From: Microvelia longipes
Lineage: Eukaryota > Arthropoda > Insecta > Hemiptera > Veliidae
Reading direction: 5' to 3'
Assembly (NCBI GenBank): GCA_018340805.1
Contig: JACMZG010001863.1
Coordinates: 52,904,355-52,968,354 of the forward strand
DNA length: 64,000 bases
The notes under the pieces are model-generated. The model was given only the letters and a program-made list of their open reading frames with translations, was not told the origin of the DNA and made no database searches. The translations under genes and the position numbers were made by a program. Below, piece after piece: positions 46,986 through 58,974 of this stretch (position 1 is its first letter; every line of letters begins with the position of its first letter).

Positions 46986-47865
46986 GTCTAAACTACGCTA
47001 AAAAATCGGGTACGGGGTACCTTGAAACTCTTCCTCATCACATCGGATTTGCTACGCTCATCCTCCCTGCTTCAGACTCGCTTCGCTCGTCTTTAGAATA
47101 TATAATTTGCCAAATTTATACAGCCACAAGTTTTCGGGCTCGCTTCGCTCGTCTTTATATAGTGTATGCAACCGTATCATTCTCAGCGGTCACCTGTACA
47201 GCACTAACCACGCTCAATTCTGCATAACTTTTATGATCTAACAAAAAACATAGATATACTTGTAATACTAAAACGAAACTTGGTGTTCTTATTTATTGCG
47301 TAAATAAATACACTTGTACTAAATTTCAACTCAATTAGATTATTTTCTGATTATTTACAAATGTTGAAAAAACGTACGCAAGTCATTTGATAAAATTTGA
47401 ACTAATGCTGATAAGAAGATGAAACTTAACACATATGTAAGTCTTATACATTATCACATACGTGCTAAATTTCAATCTGGTCGCATCATTTTTCCGCGTT
47501 TTATGATTTTTCGAAATTGTTGCTGACTTATTTTTTGCTGGTTAATGACGTCATAAAAATTTCTTTCCGAAGGTTCATATTAAGTTATGGACATTAAAAA
47601 CGAAACAATCAAACAAACCGAATAGCACAACAACATTGGTAGACTGATTTTTGTACGAAGTTTCAACTCTCTAGCATGAATACAATAGGAGCTACGATGA
47701 TAACAGACACACACATACAAACAGTCAAATTTGCAAAACCTTCTCAGGAGGTTTTTAAAACGCCTGAAACAGATAATTCCGGTTTCATCCCGGTTTTGGA
47801 TTTTTTTGCAAACACAATACTTTTCCTATATAGCTACGGTATAAATGAGGAAAAGTAAAAATGAT
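46986..47865. repeat. Family D repeat, long copy
   Basis: The same order of blocks as 32818-33475: GGGTACGGGGTACCTTGAAA, two GCTCGCTTCGCTCGTCTTTA blocks, AACTAATGCTGATAAGAAGA, AATGACGTCATAAAA, GGAGCTACGATGATAACAGA, CCGGTTTCATCCCGG and CTACGGTATAAATGAGGAAA. A short unrelated insertion appears at about 47575-47620. Confidence 0.7.
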
Positions 47866-48578
47866 ACGGCTTTTGATCTCCAGCTTGCCCCAGAGCATTC
47901 TTAAAGTTTTAATATTACCTATGAAAGTGAAGCGGTGATCTAAAGAAACTAGACCATGGCATCCTATTAATAGCCAGTGCTATACTTGTAGAGGTAGATA
48001 TATATTTTGATTGACATAAATATATGTATATAAACTTATTATTTATACTTGCGTGTGTCTCCATAATACAAGATGAGAATTAGTTTGTGGTATAGAAGAA
48101 ACTAACTAGATTTCATAAGATTAAATAAACTTAGACAAAAAACTTTATAGGGACATCTATTTCAAATTATTAAAGCTTTTCAGAAGGAACTAAGTTTTGT
48201 TTCAATACGGCAAGTTGAAACAAAATTACGGTTTTTGTTGGATCATAAAAGTTAAGGAGGACTGTGTATTGAGGAAATAAATCGAATTTTTGTTTTATTA
48301 TTGTATTTTACATACAATTACAATGTATCTAGTGAATTTGCATTATATGAGCTTTCTTTTTTTAAAAGTCCCAATTAATAAGTTGTTAAAACAAATTTTA
48401 CTACTTATTCGTAAGAATTTATTGGATTAAGATGATGTGAAATTTATAACATGTGTACAACTGTGTACAGTGTACGCGTGGACGGAGGTAAATTTAGCTA
48501 CCAAGAGTCCTCTTGCGACCAAAGAGATGCTGATTTTTCATTTTGCTGACTCATGACCATTATTTGATGTATATGACT

Positions 48579-48855
48579 ACAAAACAAAATGCCCAGTATT
48601 GACTGGGCATTTTGTTTTGTGTTGTATTGACAACTAGACAAAAAATATCGCTGTGAGCTTAGATAATTATTTATAAAACAAGAAGTTGCATATGTCTACA
48701 ATCATATGTTATATGTTTTGTGTATGTCATATGACATATATACAATGCCCAGTCAATACTGGGCATTTTGTTTTGTGGTGTATTGACAACTGGACATTAA
48801 AATATCGCTGTCAGATCGACCTTAGCTAACTATTTATAAAACAAGAAGTTGCTTT
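48579..48855. repeat. Tandem duplication with a perfect palindrome
   Basis: 48579-48620 is a perfect inverted repeat: 19-base arms ACAAAACAAAATGCCCAGT and inverse, loop ATTG. The right arm and its downstream DNA (TGTATTGACAACTxGACA, AATATCGCTGT, TTTATAAAACAAGAAGTTGC) are repeated at 48745-48855. The second copy has lost most of the left arm. Confidence 0.85.
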
Positions 48856-49547
48856 ATAAATATTATTTATAATGGGGTGATTGTAAAAATACATTATTAA
48901 AAATAGAGTGATTATGAGCACCAGCTGAATCTGTCTTATTCATTATCAAAGAAATTATAAAATTTGTAAATTACAGAAAAAAATATGTTAAGTAAAAGGC
49001 GTGTGATAGTTTGGCTTGTAGAATATGTGAGAGTTGGCCAAGATCCGCATATAGATTTGGACTCTGGGCCTCGACAGTGAATCGAATACCTTTTTTTCAA
49101 CTCTTCTTTATTTTCTTGGACAGGTATCAATTGTATTTAGATGAGATATGGTAGCTAAAGACTACATTTCTTTGCGAAAACAATGTCATCAGCTATAGAT
49201 AAGTACGCGCATAAACAGTGTGCATTCCTTTCTAAGGAAGAACCTAAATATTTCCAACCCGACCTTGACCTTTAGATTTTGTTGGTGAATTATATTAACG
49301 TCATATATTATTCACGTGTGTAGTAATTAATTCTCTTTTGTTATCAATTAATATCAAGATTGATGTTATAGTCAAACTGATACTCATTATTTTTTCACTA
49401 GAAAAATTAATTTATTAATAAATTAAATTAGGTCCCCATTTCAGTCTTCATTTTGAAAAAATATTTGTAAATTTACAATTAACATGTTTATGTGTCAATC
49501 AAACATATTTTCAAAATAATAACTAAAGTCTTAAGAATTTTACCTTT
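48856..49547. other. No recognisable feature
   Basis: AT-rich. A minus-strand frame (48936-49130) lacks family resemblance and splice context. Confidence 0.4.
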
Positions 49548-50468
49548 ATTTAGGCTAAAACAGTCCGATACTTAATTTTACCTAGGATTATAGTTAAAAA
49601 GTCCGATACTTAATTTTACCTAGTATTAAACAGTCCGATACTTAATTTCAATTTAAAAACAGTCCGATACTACTCCTACCTAGTATTTATTTAAAAACAG
49701 TCCGATACTTAATTTACCTAGTATTTATTAAAACAGTCCGATACTTATTTTACCTAGTATTATAGTTAAAAAAGTCCGATACTTAATTTTACCTAGTATT
49801 TAATTTAAAACAGTCCGATACTTAATTTACCTAGTTTAAAAAAGTCCGATACTTATTTTCTTAATTTAAAAACAGCCGATACTTAGTATTTAAGTTAAAC
49901 AGTTCGATACTTAATTTTACCTAGTATTTAATTTAAAAACAGTCCGATACTTAATTTACCACCGATACTTAATTTTACCTAGTATTTAATTTAAAAACAG
50001 TCCGACTTAATTTTTAGTAATTTCAGTCGATACTTATTTTACTAGTATTTATAAAAACAGTCGATACTTAATTTTACTTAGTATTTAAGTTAAAACAGTC
50101 CGATACTTAATTTTACTTAGTATTTAAGTTAAAACAGTATACTTAATTTTACCTAGTATTTAAGTTAAAAACAGTCCGATACTTAATTTTACCTAGTATT
50201 TAAGTTAAAAAGGTCGATACTTAATTTTACTAGTATTTAAGTTAAACAGTCCGATAATTTTACTAGGTAATTTTATTAGTTAAAAAGTATACTTAATTTT
50301 ACTAGTATTTAAGTTAAAACAGTCCGATACTTAATTTTACCTAGTATTTAAGTTAAAAACAGTCCGATATTTAATTTTACTTAGTATTTAAGTTAAACAG
50401 TCCGATACTTAATTTTTACCTAGTATTTATGTTAAAACAGCCCAATACTTAATTTTACCTAGTATTTA
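49548..50468. repeat. Minisatellite, about 37-base unit
   Basis: About 24 copies of AACAGTCCGATACTTAATTT-TACCTAGTATTTAAGTT, with unusually frequent deletions of 1-12 bases in the centre (49800-50120). The array directly abuts family G copy 2. Confidence 0.95.
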
Positions 50469-50474
50469 AATAGA

Positions 50475-50930
50475 ATACGATCTCTCAATACGGTAGTATT
50501 AGCTGTATGAACCAAGCGGAGGGGATCCGATCGCGTACGCTAGAACTAGGGAGATGGAGTCTAAATGGATTCCCCGATACGCTGTATGTACCTTTAGAGA
50601 CGATCGTATTTAACGGATAACCTTCTCGTCGAACTTTTATTTCACTTCAATATTACCGTTTTGATCAAATGACTTTTGGAATATTATATTTTTTAGTGTA
50701 ACTTTATTATTATGCAAAAAAAAATCACAATTTAATTAAGTATATTTTTTGTTTTAAACTTCCTTATAACCAAAAGTGAACCTTCACTATACAAGACGCC
50801 ATGTCTTGGCGGGATCAGTTATCACGTAATCTCACTCGATCGACTAAACAAAGACGCTGTAAGAACCGTGAAGTTAGTTGACCGTATTGCATGAATGCCT
50901 GTTAAATACGCTGTGGTAGTAATTGATGTG
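50475..50930. repeat. Family G repeat, copy 2
   Basis: Near-identical to 33865-34325 in the same orientation. It lacks about 13 bases near the right end (the ACGTATGTAATACAATC stretch) and has scattered single changes. Confidence 0.8.
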
Positions 50931-51199
50931 TAAATGCTCTCTTACATATTTATTTCTTATAGTTTTCAAAGGAAATTTTTTTTGAATTATGTTTATTGAA
51001 TATTACTTAGTACTAAATATATACTAAACAATAATTGAATTTATTGCTTTTCTTTTTACTTCTATAGGTATTTGAATTAGGGCAAATTATGGTGTGCACT
51101 AATTTTGGAAAAATGACATCCATAAGTTGTGAAGCTCATGGATAAATATGTACGTTTTCCTTGAATAGTTCAGAAAAATTTAAGTAAACGAGCCGTACT

Positions 51200-51706
51200 T
51201 CAACTGCTCTAATAATGAAAGAAAAGAAGTCTCTCCACAAAATAAAACTTTATTGGCAAAGCACTTTCAACCTAACTAGAGGCCATCATCAGTGCAAAAC
51301 CTAACAAACAGGCAAATAAAATAAGTAAAATACAAAAAATTACTTAACAAATAATGAGCAAAAGTATGGAAAGGAGACAAAAAAAAATTAAAAAAGTAAT
51401 AAATAAAATAAGCAAAAATAATTAATTTTTAATAATAAATTAATTAATTATTTTTGCTTATTTTATTTATTACGTTTTGTGTATTTTATTTTTGTCTCCT
51501 TTCCATACTTTTGCTCATAATTTTTTAAGTAATTTTGTGTTTTACTTATTTTATTTGCTTTTTTGTTAGGTTTTGCACTGATGATGGCCTCTAGTTAGGT
51601 TAAAAGCGCTTTGGCAATAAAGTTTTATTTTGTAGAGAGACTTCATTTCTTACATTATTTATAATAGACTCCATTCACGCTCACTCTAAGGATATATCAA
51701 CTGCTC
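51200..51706. mobile_element. Foldback element with 10-base target duplication
   Basis: TCAACTGCTC occurs at 51200-51209 and 51697-51706. Between them are two arms of about 200 bases (51225-51425 and 51440-51645). They are inverses: AGTCTCTCCACAAAATAAAA, AACCTAACTAGAGGCCATCA, TCAGTGCAAAACCTAACAA. A non-inverted tail ATAGACTCCATTCACGCTCA follows. The layout (AATAAT start, TGATGATGGC near the centre of each arm, GACTCCA in the tail) parallels the element at 30121-30507, though the arm sequences differ. Confidence 0.82.
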
Positions 51707-52024
51707 AAGTTATAAAACCCGACGTGCGAACTTTTGCGTCAGAAGTATTTGGAGATCTGCTTTATTTATTAGTATTCTTTACAATACGTACGTTAGTTTA
51801 GTCAGTAAATTAAAAGTAATTTAGAGGAAATAAAACCTTTCCCCAAATTTATATAAATAAAAATTAATAGTTAAAAATATTGGATTCCCTCCAACTGGCC
51901 TCGAGTCTGAATTAAATAAAACAAATGTTATGTTTATTGAATATTAAAAAAAAAAATTAAATTTATTGCTTTTCTCTCCTACTTCTATAGGTATTTGAAC
52001 GAAAAGAATTGTGTTCATCCTAAA
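51707..52024. other. No recognisable feature
   Basis: A block CTACTTCTATAGGTATTTGAA near 51980 repeats one at 51058-51080 together with nearby TTATTGCTTTTCT, so the stretch is partly a duplication of 50990-51090. Otherwise nothing. Confidence 0.45.
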
Positions 52025-52492
52025 AATCCGTTCAACTACTGTAGAGTGTAGTTGAGATAGAGTGGGCCTGTAGAGTGGAGTTGAGATAGAGTGCGCCTGT
52101 AGAGTGGTGAGATAGAGTGCGCCTGTAGAGTGTAGTTGAGATGAGTGCGCCTGTAGAGTGGAGTTGAGATAGAGTGCGCCTGTAGAGTGGAGTTGAGATA
52201 GAGTGCGCCTGTAGAGTGGAGTTGAGATAGAGTGCGCCTGTAGAGTGGAGTTGAGATAGAGTGCGCCTGAGATAGAGTGGCGTCTGTAAGTGGAGTTGAG
52301 ATAGAGTGATGTAGTGGAGTTGAGATAGAGTGCGCCCTGTAGATGGAGTTGAGATAGAGTGCGCCTGTAGAGTGGAGTTGAGATAGAGTGGCGCCTGTAG
52401 AGTGTAGTTGAGATAGAGTGGGCCTGTAGAGTGTAGTTGAGATAGAGTGAGCCTGTAGAGTGGAGTTGAGATAAAGTGCGCCTGTAGAGTTT
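52025..52492. repeat. Minisatellite, 29-base unit
   Basis: About 16 copies of GTAGAGTGGAGTTGAGATAG-AGTGCGCCT, with a few shortened copies near 52270-52310. Confidence 0.96.
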
Positions 52493-52669
52493 ACAAGCGT
52501 AACGGGGCTTGTTAAAAACTTACTGCTTGATTTTGACCAGGCAGCACATAGACGAGTGTTTTCGGTGTTATTTCCAGAGTTTGGAAGATTTTTCGCGGGT
52601 GAAGATTAGGGGGGATGCGAACCCCCTAAGTATGATTTGCTACTCTCAGTGTACTGAAATAGTTTACAA

Positions 52670-52805
52670 TTAATACATCTCTATGCACTTAATGAAAAGG
52701 CTACTATGAGGTTACACGAAGCCCTAAGAGCCCCAAAAAGATGTTTCAAGCATCTGAATGCATTGAGATAAGTTATGCCTTCTCTGTTAATACATCTCTA
52801 TGATT
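52670..52805. repeat. Family A fragment
   Basis: The shared GAGGTTACACGAAGCCCTAAG, AAAAGATGTTTCAAGC and ATACATCTCTATG blocks; both ends truncated. The surrounding 52806-53350 has no recognisable feature. Confidence 0.6.
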
Positions 52806-53350
52806 CTATCATTTCAATAATCTAGTTAATCCTTTTATTAGGTGTAAGTAGATAATCCTCAGTGTTATGTTGTTAAAAATGGGCCTCATTTAAGTCAACG
52901 CTTAACATTTTAACGCTAAAATAAATTTCAATTATAATATATTTTCTTTTGAATGTTTGAAACAAATCTAAACAAAATTAAATTCTATTTGTTGAAACCA
53001 CCACAGAGTAAATAAACGAGTGAAAAATACTCAAAACAGAAAATAAAATATATATACTTATAAAAAAAGGAAACAGTAATGCAAAGAAAATTTATTTAAA
53101 GAATTTTTTTAATTTTATATTTTCTTTGGCCGGTGTTCATATACACTAAGCTTTGAATAAAGCGAAAAAATTTAATTAAAAATCTGTGATAAAAATTGTT
53201 ATTTTAGTTCTCTGTTCTTTTATTGTTTAAACATTACATTAGTGAATTACAATTAAGACGCGTCGCCTCTTTTACTTTACTGATCAATAAGACGCGTTCT
53301 TGTAAGATCACGGATATTAAAACGCATTGGGAATGGTCAAAATATGGATA

Positions 53351-53874
53351 GAGGAATAAAGGGGGTGCACTAAATCGATTTTACATACAAAAAAAACCCC
53401 CATCGAAAACCAAAAAATTGAGAGAATTCAACACGAAACACACGTCAAAATCCAAATACACATGCTTGGTACAAACTGCGCATGCTTACAATTCTTATAA
53501 CAGCGCAGGTCTTAAATTTTAGAGGCAACCTTACCTCACAATAGGTTCCCATTGTTTATTGCTTGAGAAGGTTATAACAAAACACGCTTAAATTATCACT
53601 CACTGAAGTGGCTAAGTATAGTCCAAAATTTAAAATTAAATAAGCACAAATGACTTAACAAGCACCACAAATGTAACAATCACGAGAAGCACAGAAGAAA
53701 GTTTAGAAGCAAATTTGACAACCTTGCTACATAACCTGCGTTTGGGCCTTTTTTTCATTAAAACTAAGGGGAAGGTAAGTTTGCTCCTATTTCTCTATCT
53801 CATACAACTTCCATGGGGTCAGAAATGTTCCTTAATGCGTCATCCCCTTTATTCAAGATCCTTGGGTTGATACG
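53351..53874. mobile_element. Family E element
   Basis: The left end is degenerate (GGAATAAAGGGGGTGCAC). The right end TGCGTCATCCCCTTTATTCA-AGATCCTTG is well preserved. The interior carries ATGCTTGGTACAAACTGCGC (shared with 18180-18230) and the AACTTCCATGGGGTCAGAAA block. Confidence 0.65.
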
Positions 53875-53926
53875 AGCTTGTTTTTAATCTATAGTTCACC
53901 AGAATTTATAGCTTACGGGTGAGATA

Positions 53927-54239
<313 letters not shown>

Positions 54240-54423
54240 AGTATGGAGGCGCCACAGGGGCCACTTTTTGGTCTGACTATTTGTTTAGATTTACTCTTCG
54301 AAAATTGACGAAAATATTCCATTTTTTGTACAATTTAGGTATCTCTTAAGCGAAAGGGCCTTAATTGACTACAGTAAAACCATTAAATAAATTAATTCGT
54401 CAGCTATTAGTATTAAGTATTAA

Positions 54424-54672
54424 GCCGCCTCCGTGGCCGAGGTCGTTAGGGCGTTAGTCTTTACACTGACCCTTGACACCCACAGAGGTCTGGGGTTCGC
54501 ATCCCAGGTTACGCTCTCAGTTTATAGAAGATTATTGTTTAGATAAATTATCGCCAACTTTAGAATACTCTTTGAGCGTAACGGTTGCTACTACCACCCG
54601 AGGTGGTTCCCGCAGGGGTTATCCCTGATGAGCCGCAAGGCTCTAAACGGGCATTATTATTATTATTATTAT
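54424..54672 (+). mobile_element. tRNA-derived SINE, forward copy
   Basis: The head is GCCGCCTCCGTGGCCGAGGT-CGTTAGGGCG (box A, TGGCCGAGGTCG). Box B is GGGTTCGCATCCC at about 54493. A variable-arm-like spacer sits between them. The body includes ACGGTTGCTACTACCACCCG and CCCGCAGGGGTTATCCCTGA, and the tail is (TAT)n. Head layout resembles a class II tRNA such as Leu or Ser. Not itself a functional tRNA, because no acceptor stem closes. Confidence 0.85.
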
Positions 54673-55019
54673 ATTAGTATTAGTCTCTTGGTAGACTTCA
54701 ACTTACGATTAATCGCTGGCTTTTATTCATTGCAATCTATTAATTACTTGCTAAAACTTTATCGAAGAATGGAAAATTACTATCAACACTTATTTGACTT
54801 AGAAAGCACATTTTTCCGTATCGATCAAACTTACTGGGTCATATGGCAGTGATTCTAAGGAATAGAGGCCAAGTTTATGCTGATAAACACATGTGGCTTA
54901 TGCGATAACAATCGACCTCTCTCTGTCTTATTTACTTGTCTCCTCTACCCAATGTAATCTACTTACCCACGTGACACGTTTCTCAGTCAATATAACATTA
55001 AGTAGAGATATTATTAGTC
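54673..55019. other. No recognisable feature
   Basis: Unremarkable sequence between the SINE and the family H fragments. Confidence 0.4.
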
Positions 55020-55526
55020 AGGGGCATAGCGGCTCGTTCCGCTTGCTAGATTGCTCCTAGCAATAATAGTGTACAGTAGGGTGCCTATATAATGTTATAT
55101 AGGCACTCTAGTGTACAGTTATAAAACGCTCTCTTCGCTAGCTAGATCACACGTATTAATAACCAAACATATAGCAAAAAACGGCCTGCTGTGCTCGCTG
55201 AATTTCTTATATCAATAATTATATTCGATAATAAGGAGCTCGCTTCGATTGTTAGATTGCTAATGCTAAAAATAAATATTATATTAATTATTAATATAAA
55301 GCAAACTAGCGAGTGAAGCGAGCACCTTTTAATATATTTCATTACTATTAAAAGTAATTGAGCAAGCGAAGCGAGCCTTTTTTGTCATTATATTAGTAAA
55401 AAGTGGCTGTGGAAAAATATATTGTTAAAATTGGCTCACTTCGCTTACTCAATTACTTTAATTAGTAATGACATTTATTAAAAGGGGCACGCTTCACTCG
55501 CTAGTTTGCTTATTTAAATAATTTAT
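55020..55526. repeat. Family H satellite fragments, mixed orientation
   Basis: Degenerate cores in both directions: GGCTCGTTCCGCTTGCTAGA (55030), GAGCTCGCTTCGATTGTTAG (55235), GCGAGTGAAGCGAGCACC (55309), GCAAGCGAAGCGAGCC (55360) and GGCACGCTTCACTCGCTAGT (55486). An inverted pair CCTATATAATGTTATATAGG also occurs at 55083. The stretch continues after the inserted element at 57759. Confidence 0.8.
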
Positions 55527-55529
55527 ATA

Positions 55530-57758
55530 TAGTACAGTCAATGAAGCATAATACCTCCGATTTGCTTGCCTATCGATGGAATGACTTGAAAATTTGGAAT
55601 TAGTCTTATCTCAACCTTAACTTGAAAGGTGACATTGACCCACAGGGTGCTTTTTTCCTGGGGGTGTTGCCACCCCATCTCGAGGGTGGAAATTTTTTCG
55701 GTCAAAATAACACCACAAATCGATTAATTGACTTATTTAAAGAAAAAAATGTAGTATGAAGTTTTTTCATAAAAGCAATACTTTCCGTGTTATTAGCGAT
55801 TGAAAACTCCGAATTTTCCCGCGTTTTTTAACAATTTTTCGGCAATATCTTAAGAATTAAGCATTTTAGCGATAATTTTATAAGGAATAAAATTGTAGTA
55901 GATAAAAAACAAACAAATCCCTTTTTGCAAAAGTACTTTAAGTGCAATAGTAAGCGAGGTATTGGAGGTCGAATCCGGTTTTTTTTGTCCGTACTCATAT
56001 CGGAGTATTCAAAGCCATTTAGCAGGCAACAGATGTATTTTACGAATATGTCTATAGAGAGGTTTTTTATAGTGCCTGAAAAGACCTTTAAAATGAGTAC
56101 TGTTAAAAGTCTTTTGAACGCAAATTCGGTGATTTGTCATATAAAAACCAGGGACATAAAAATTTTAAAAAAAAATGTATGAGTTTAGTAAGCACCATTT
56201 CCACCAAATAAAAAATTAATCGTATCCCGTCAGAAGATTACTTTAATGTGATGATATCAATGGGATCATAGTGGTTTAGCCGGTTTGGAATGCATAATTT
56301 TCTAAAAATTACGATTTAAAGAAAATAATTTTTTTTTCAAATTTTTCAAAAAATGCCTTTTTCTTGATATTTTAAAGAAACAATGAAAGATACGCAAAAA
56401 ATTAAAGAGATAAAAATATAGTATTTTTTTTTAACAATTTTGGTTTTTATTTTTTTCTGTCAGTTAAAAATTGACGGAGATGTGACTGTTTAAAGAGCAC
56501 GCGGTAGTACAATGACAACCTATTTTTAGCCCTTTGACCCTTCGCCATTTGAAAACGATGGGTTTTACACCATATGGTAATATAAAAAATTTTGTAGCTC
56601 TTTTAATTACCTTCAAAAATAATTTTTGTAGATTGCGCTAACTTAAAAATTGTAGGAGTTATGGTCAAAATACGAAATGCTTTTTTTTTTAATTTGGTAA
56701 AATTTAATTTTCGGAGCACAAAAATTTCAGAGCAGAGTGAAATAAACGTAAATTGTATGTATGTATACGTATATATATGTACGTAAAACATATATGCTGT
56801 GGAGACAACTGCGAGAATAACCCTCCAATTGACCAAGAAGATCACGACAGCGACTCCGATGCTGAATAATGAACTTATGATTTTTGTAAAGTTGTATCCA
56901 TTGATTTCTTGTACTAAAGTTATTTTATGTTGCATTTTAATAATATATAATAAATTTATTATTTTCATTAAAAACCGATTAATTTAAGTAATCGCATAAA
57001 ATTAATTTTTAAAAAATACATTTTGCAAATTAGGGATGGTTTTTGGGTGTTGAAAACTTTAAACAATTTAAATTCATGTACTAGAATATAAAATTACACG
57101 TGCTATATAATTGTATGACAATATTTTATGTAAAATATAATGGTATGAAATAAATTTTTAACATTATTTTAAACTTAGGGTTGTTTTTTAAGGGTTGAAA
57201 AGTTTAAACATTATGATACTCATCTTGAAAATGTGAAACGATATTAAAATTATTTTCAGTCATACATAAGTAATTTTTAATATTTTTTTTAATATAGAGG
57301 TTGTTTTTTAAAATCGTACAGTTTTTTAAGGGTTGAAAGGGAGTAAAACATATCATAATGATGTTGGAGAACGTGAAACAATATTCACTCTGCATTTAAA
57401 TAATTTTTCAGTTATAAAAAAGTAATTTTTATTATTATTATTGTATTATTATTTTTAAAAGTCGTTTTTGGGGGTTGTAAAATCATTTAAGGGTTGAAAA
57501 ATGGTTCAGTATATAATAATCAAGTTAAGTAATAATAATAATTGTCACACATTTTGTTTTAACAAGTTAAAATGCCTAAATCTGAATTTTTTTGATATAG
57601 GGGTGGTTTTCACCTTAAAAACAAAAGGCACCCTACGGGCCAGTGTCACCTTTGAAGGTAAGGGTGAGATAAGCCTAATTCCAAATTTTCAGGTAAATCG
57701 GTTGATAGGCAAGCAAATCGGAGGTAAGGCTCGATTTTCATCTTCAATGACTGTACTA
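55530..57758. mobile_element. 2.2-kb terminal-inverted-repeat element in family H DNA
   Basis: The ends are TAGTACAGTCA...TGACTGTACTA. Inverted homology extends about 130 bases inward (ACCTCCGATTTGCTTGCCTA, TGAAAATTTGGAATTAG, AAAGGTGACA, AGGGTGC). ATA is duplicated at 55527-55529 and 57759-57761. The interior has no transposase. It contains GGGTGGxxACCACCC-like blocks and three or four diverged copies of a roughly 145-base module with AAGGGTTGAAAAGTTTAAAC (57030-57500). Uninterrupted neighbours (57840-57900) show the empty site. Confidence 0.85.
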
Positions 57759-58105
57759 ATAATGATATGATAGACTCGCTTCGCTTACTCAATTACTTTT
57801 ATTAGTAATGACATATATTAAAAAGGGCTCGCTTCACTCGCTAGTTTGCTTATTTAAATAATTTATATAATGATAAGAAAGACTCGCTTCGCTTACTCAA
57901 TTCCTTTTATTAGTAATGACACATATTAAAAGGGGCACGCTTCACTCGCTAGTTTGCTTATTTAAATAATTTATATAATGATAAGAAAGACCCGCTTCGC
58001 TTGCTCAATTACTTTTATTAGTAATGACACATATTAAAAGAGGCACGCTTCACTCGTTAGTTTGCTTACATAAATAATTTATATAATGATAAAAGATACT
58101 CGCTC
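57759..58105 (+). repeat. Family H satellite, right part
   Basis: Three to four copies of a roughly 120-base higher-order unit. It alternates GACTCGCTTCGCTTACTCAATT and GGCACGCTTCACTCGCTAGT, with spacer ATTTATATAATGATAAGAAAG. Much closer to each other than to the 18-kb array. Confidence 0.88.
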
Positions 58106-58280
58106 TGCTCGCAAGATGGCTTTAAGTAATAGGGAAATACAGTATGTCCACAGATTAGGTTAAGTATGTCATACAATGAAATGTTCTGTCAGTTGCACGT
58201 ATAAGCGACCCAAACAATGGCATACTGTATCTAAATGGGCATACTTCTTTTGCTGTATTGCTTATATATCAGTATTAATA

Positions 58281-58396
58281 CATTTAAAAATTCTGGAATG
58301 GTTGTTCGCACGCCGGGCGAATTTTCTTTGGAATGTTTCCGTGCTTAACAACCAATTCCTTGCCTAAGGTTCCTGTTTATGCTTTATAACCTAAGC

Positions 58397-58475
<79 letters not shown>
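58281..58475. repeat. Partial arm of the 28-kb palindrome plus TA tract
   Basis: GCCGGGCGAATTTTCTTTGG, TCCGTGCTTAACAACCAATT and GCTTTATAACCTAAGC match the arm at 28381-28480 and 28690-28830. It then passes into a TA run (58396-58475), a TATG run and a TG run. Confidence 0.7.
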
Positions 58476-58487
<12 letters not shown>

Positions 58488-58974
58488 GTATGTGTGTGTG
58501 TGTGTTTTATTTAAGAGTAATATCGTTGTTTAGAGTGAAATTTCACAACCCCGAGAGAATACATGGTGCGAGATAAGTAGCCTCATATATGAATATTCTG
58601 ACTGCAAACTGCAATGCGTCAAGTTTATTTTCTTGATTACTTCGCTCTGGGGACACGGCTATTAGCACGCATTCATTTCTTAGCTTTTTTCTTCTTAATA
58701 TTGGAATGCTGTTTAAATCAACCCTTAGGTCAGGCATTCATACACATGTTATAAGAACGCATACCTTAATTTACCAGAAAATGTACTTTGATTTGCTAAT
58801 TTGTTTTATGCTGATAATTTTTCTGTTAAGGGAAACAATCTGTTATTATTATTAATATTTGCAACGAGTATGTCATATTATGATAGTTTTTGTGGTTGTT
58901 AGTTTTAATGTCAAGTAGGTAAGAGACAATTGAATGCACAAGATACATGAAAGTTGAGAGCTAAGGCATACGTA
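58476..58974. other. No recognisable feature
   Basis: Short simple repeats at the left edge. A minus-strand frame at 58543-58737 lacks any family resemblance. Confidence 0.4.

Noticed and set aside
54424..54510. A genuine tRNA gene
   Set aside because: Box A and B are present but no closing acceptor stem. The same sequence occurs twice more with a long body and (TAT)n tail, so it is a SINE head.
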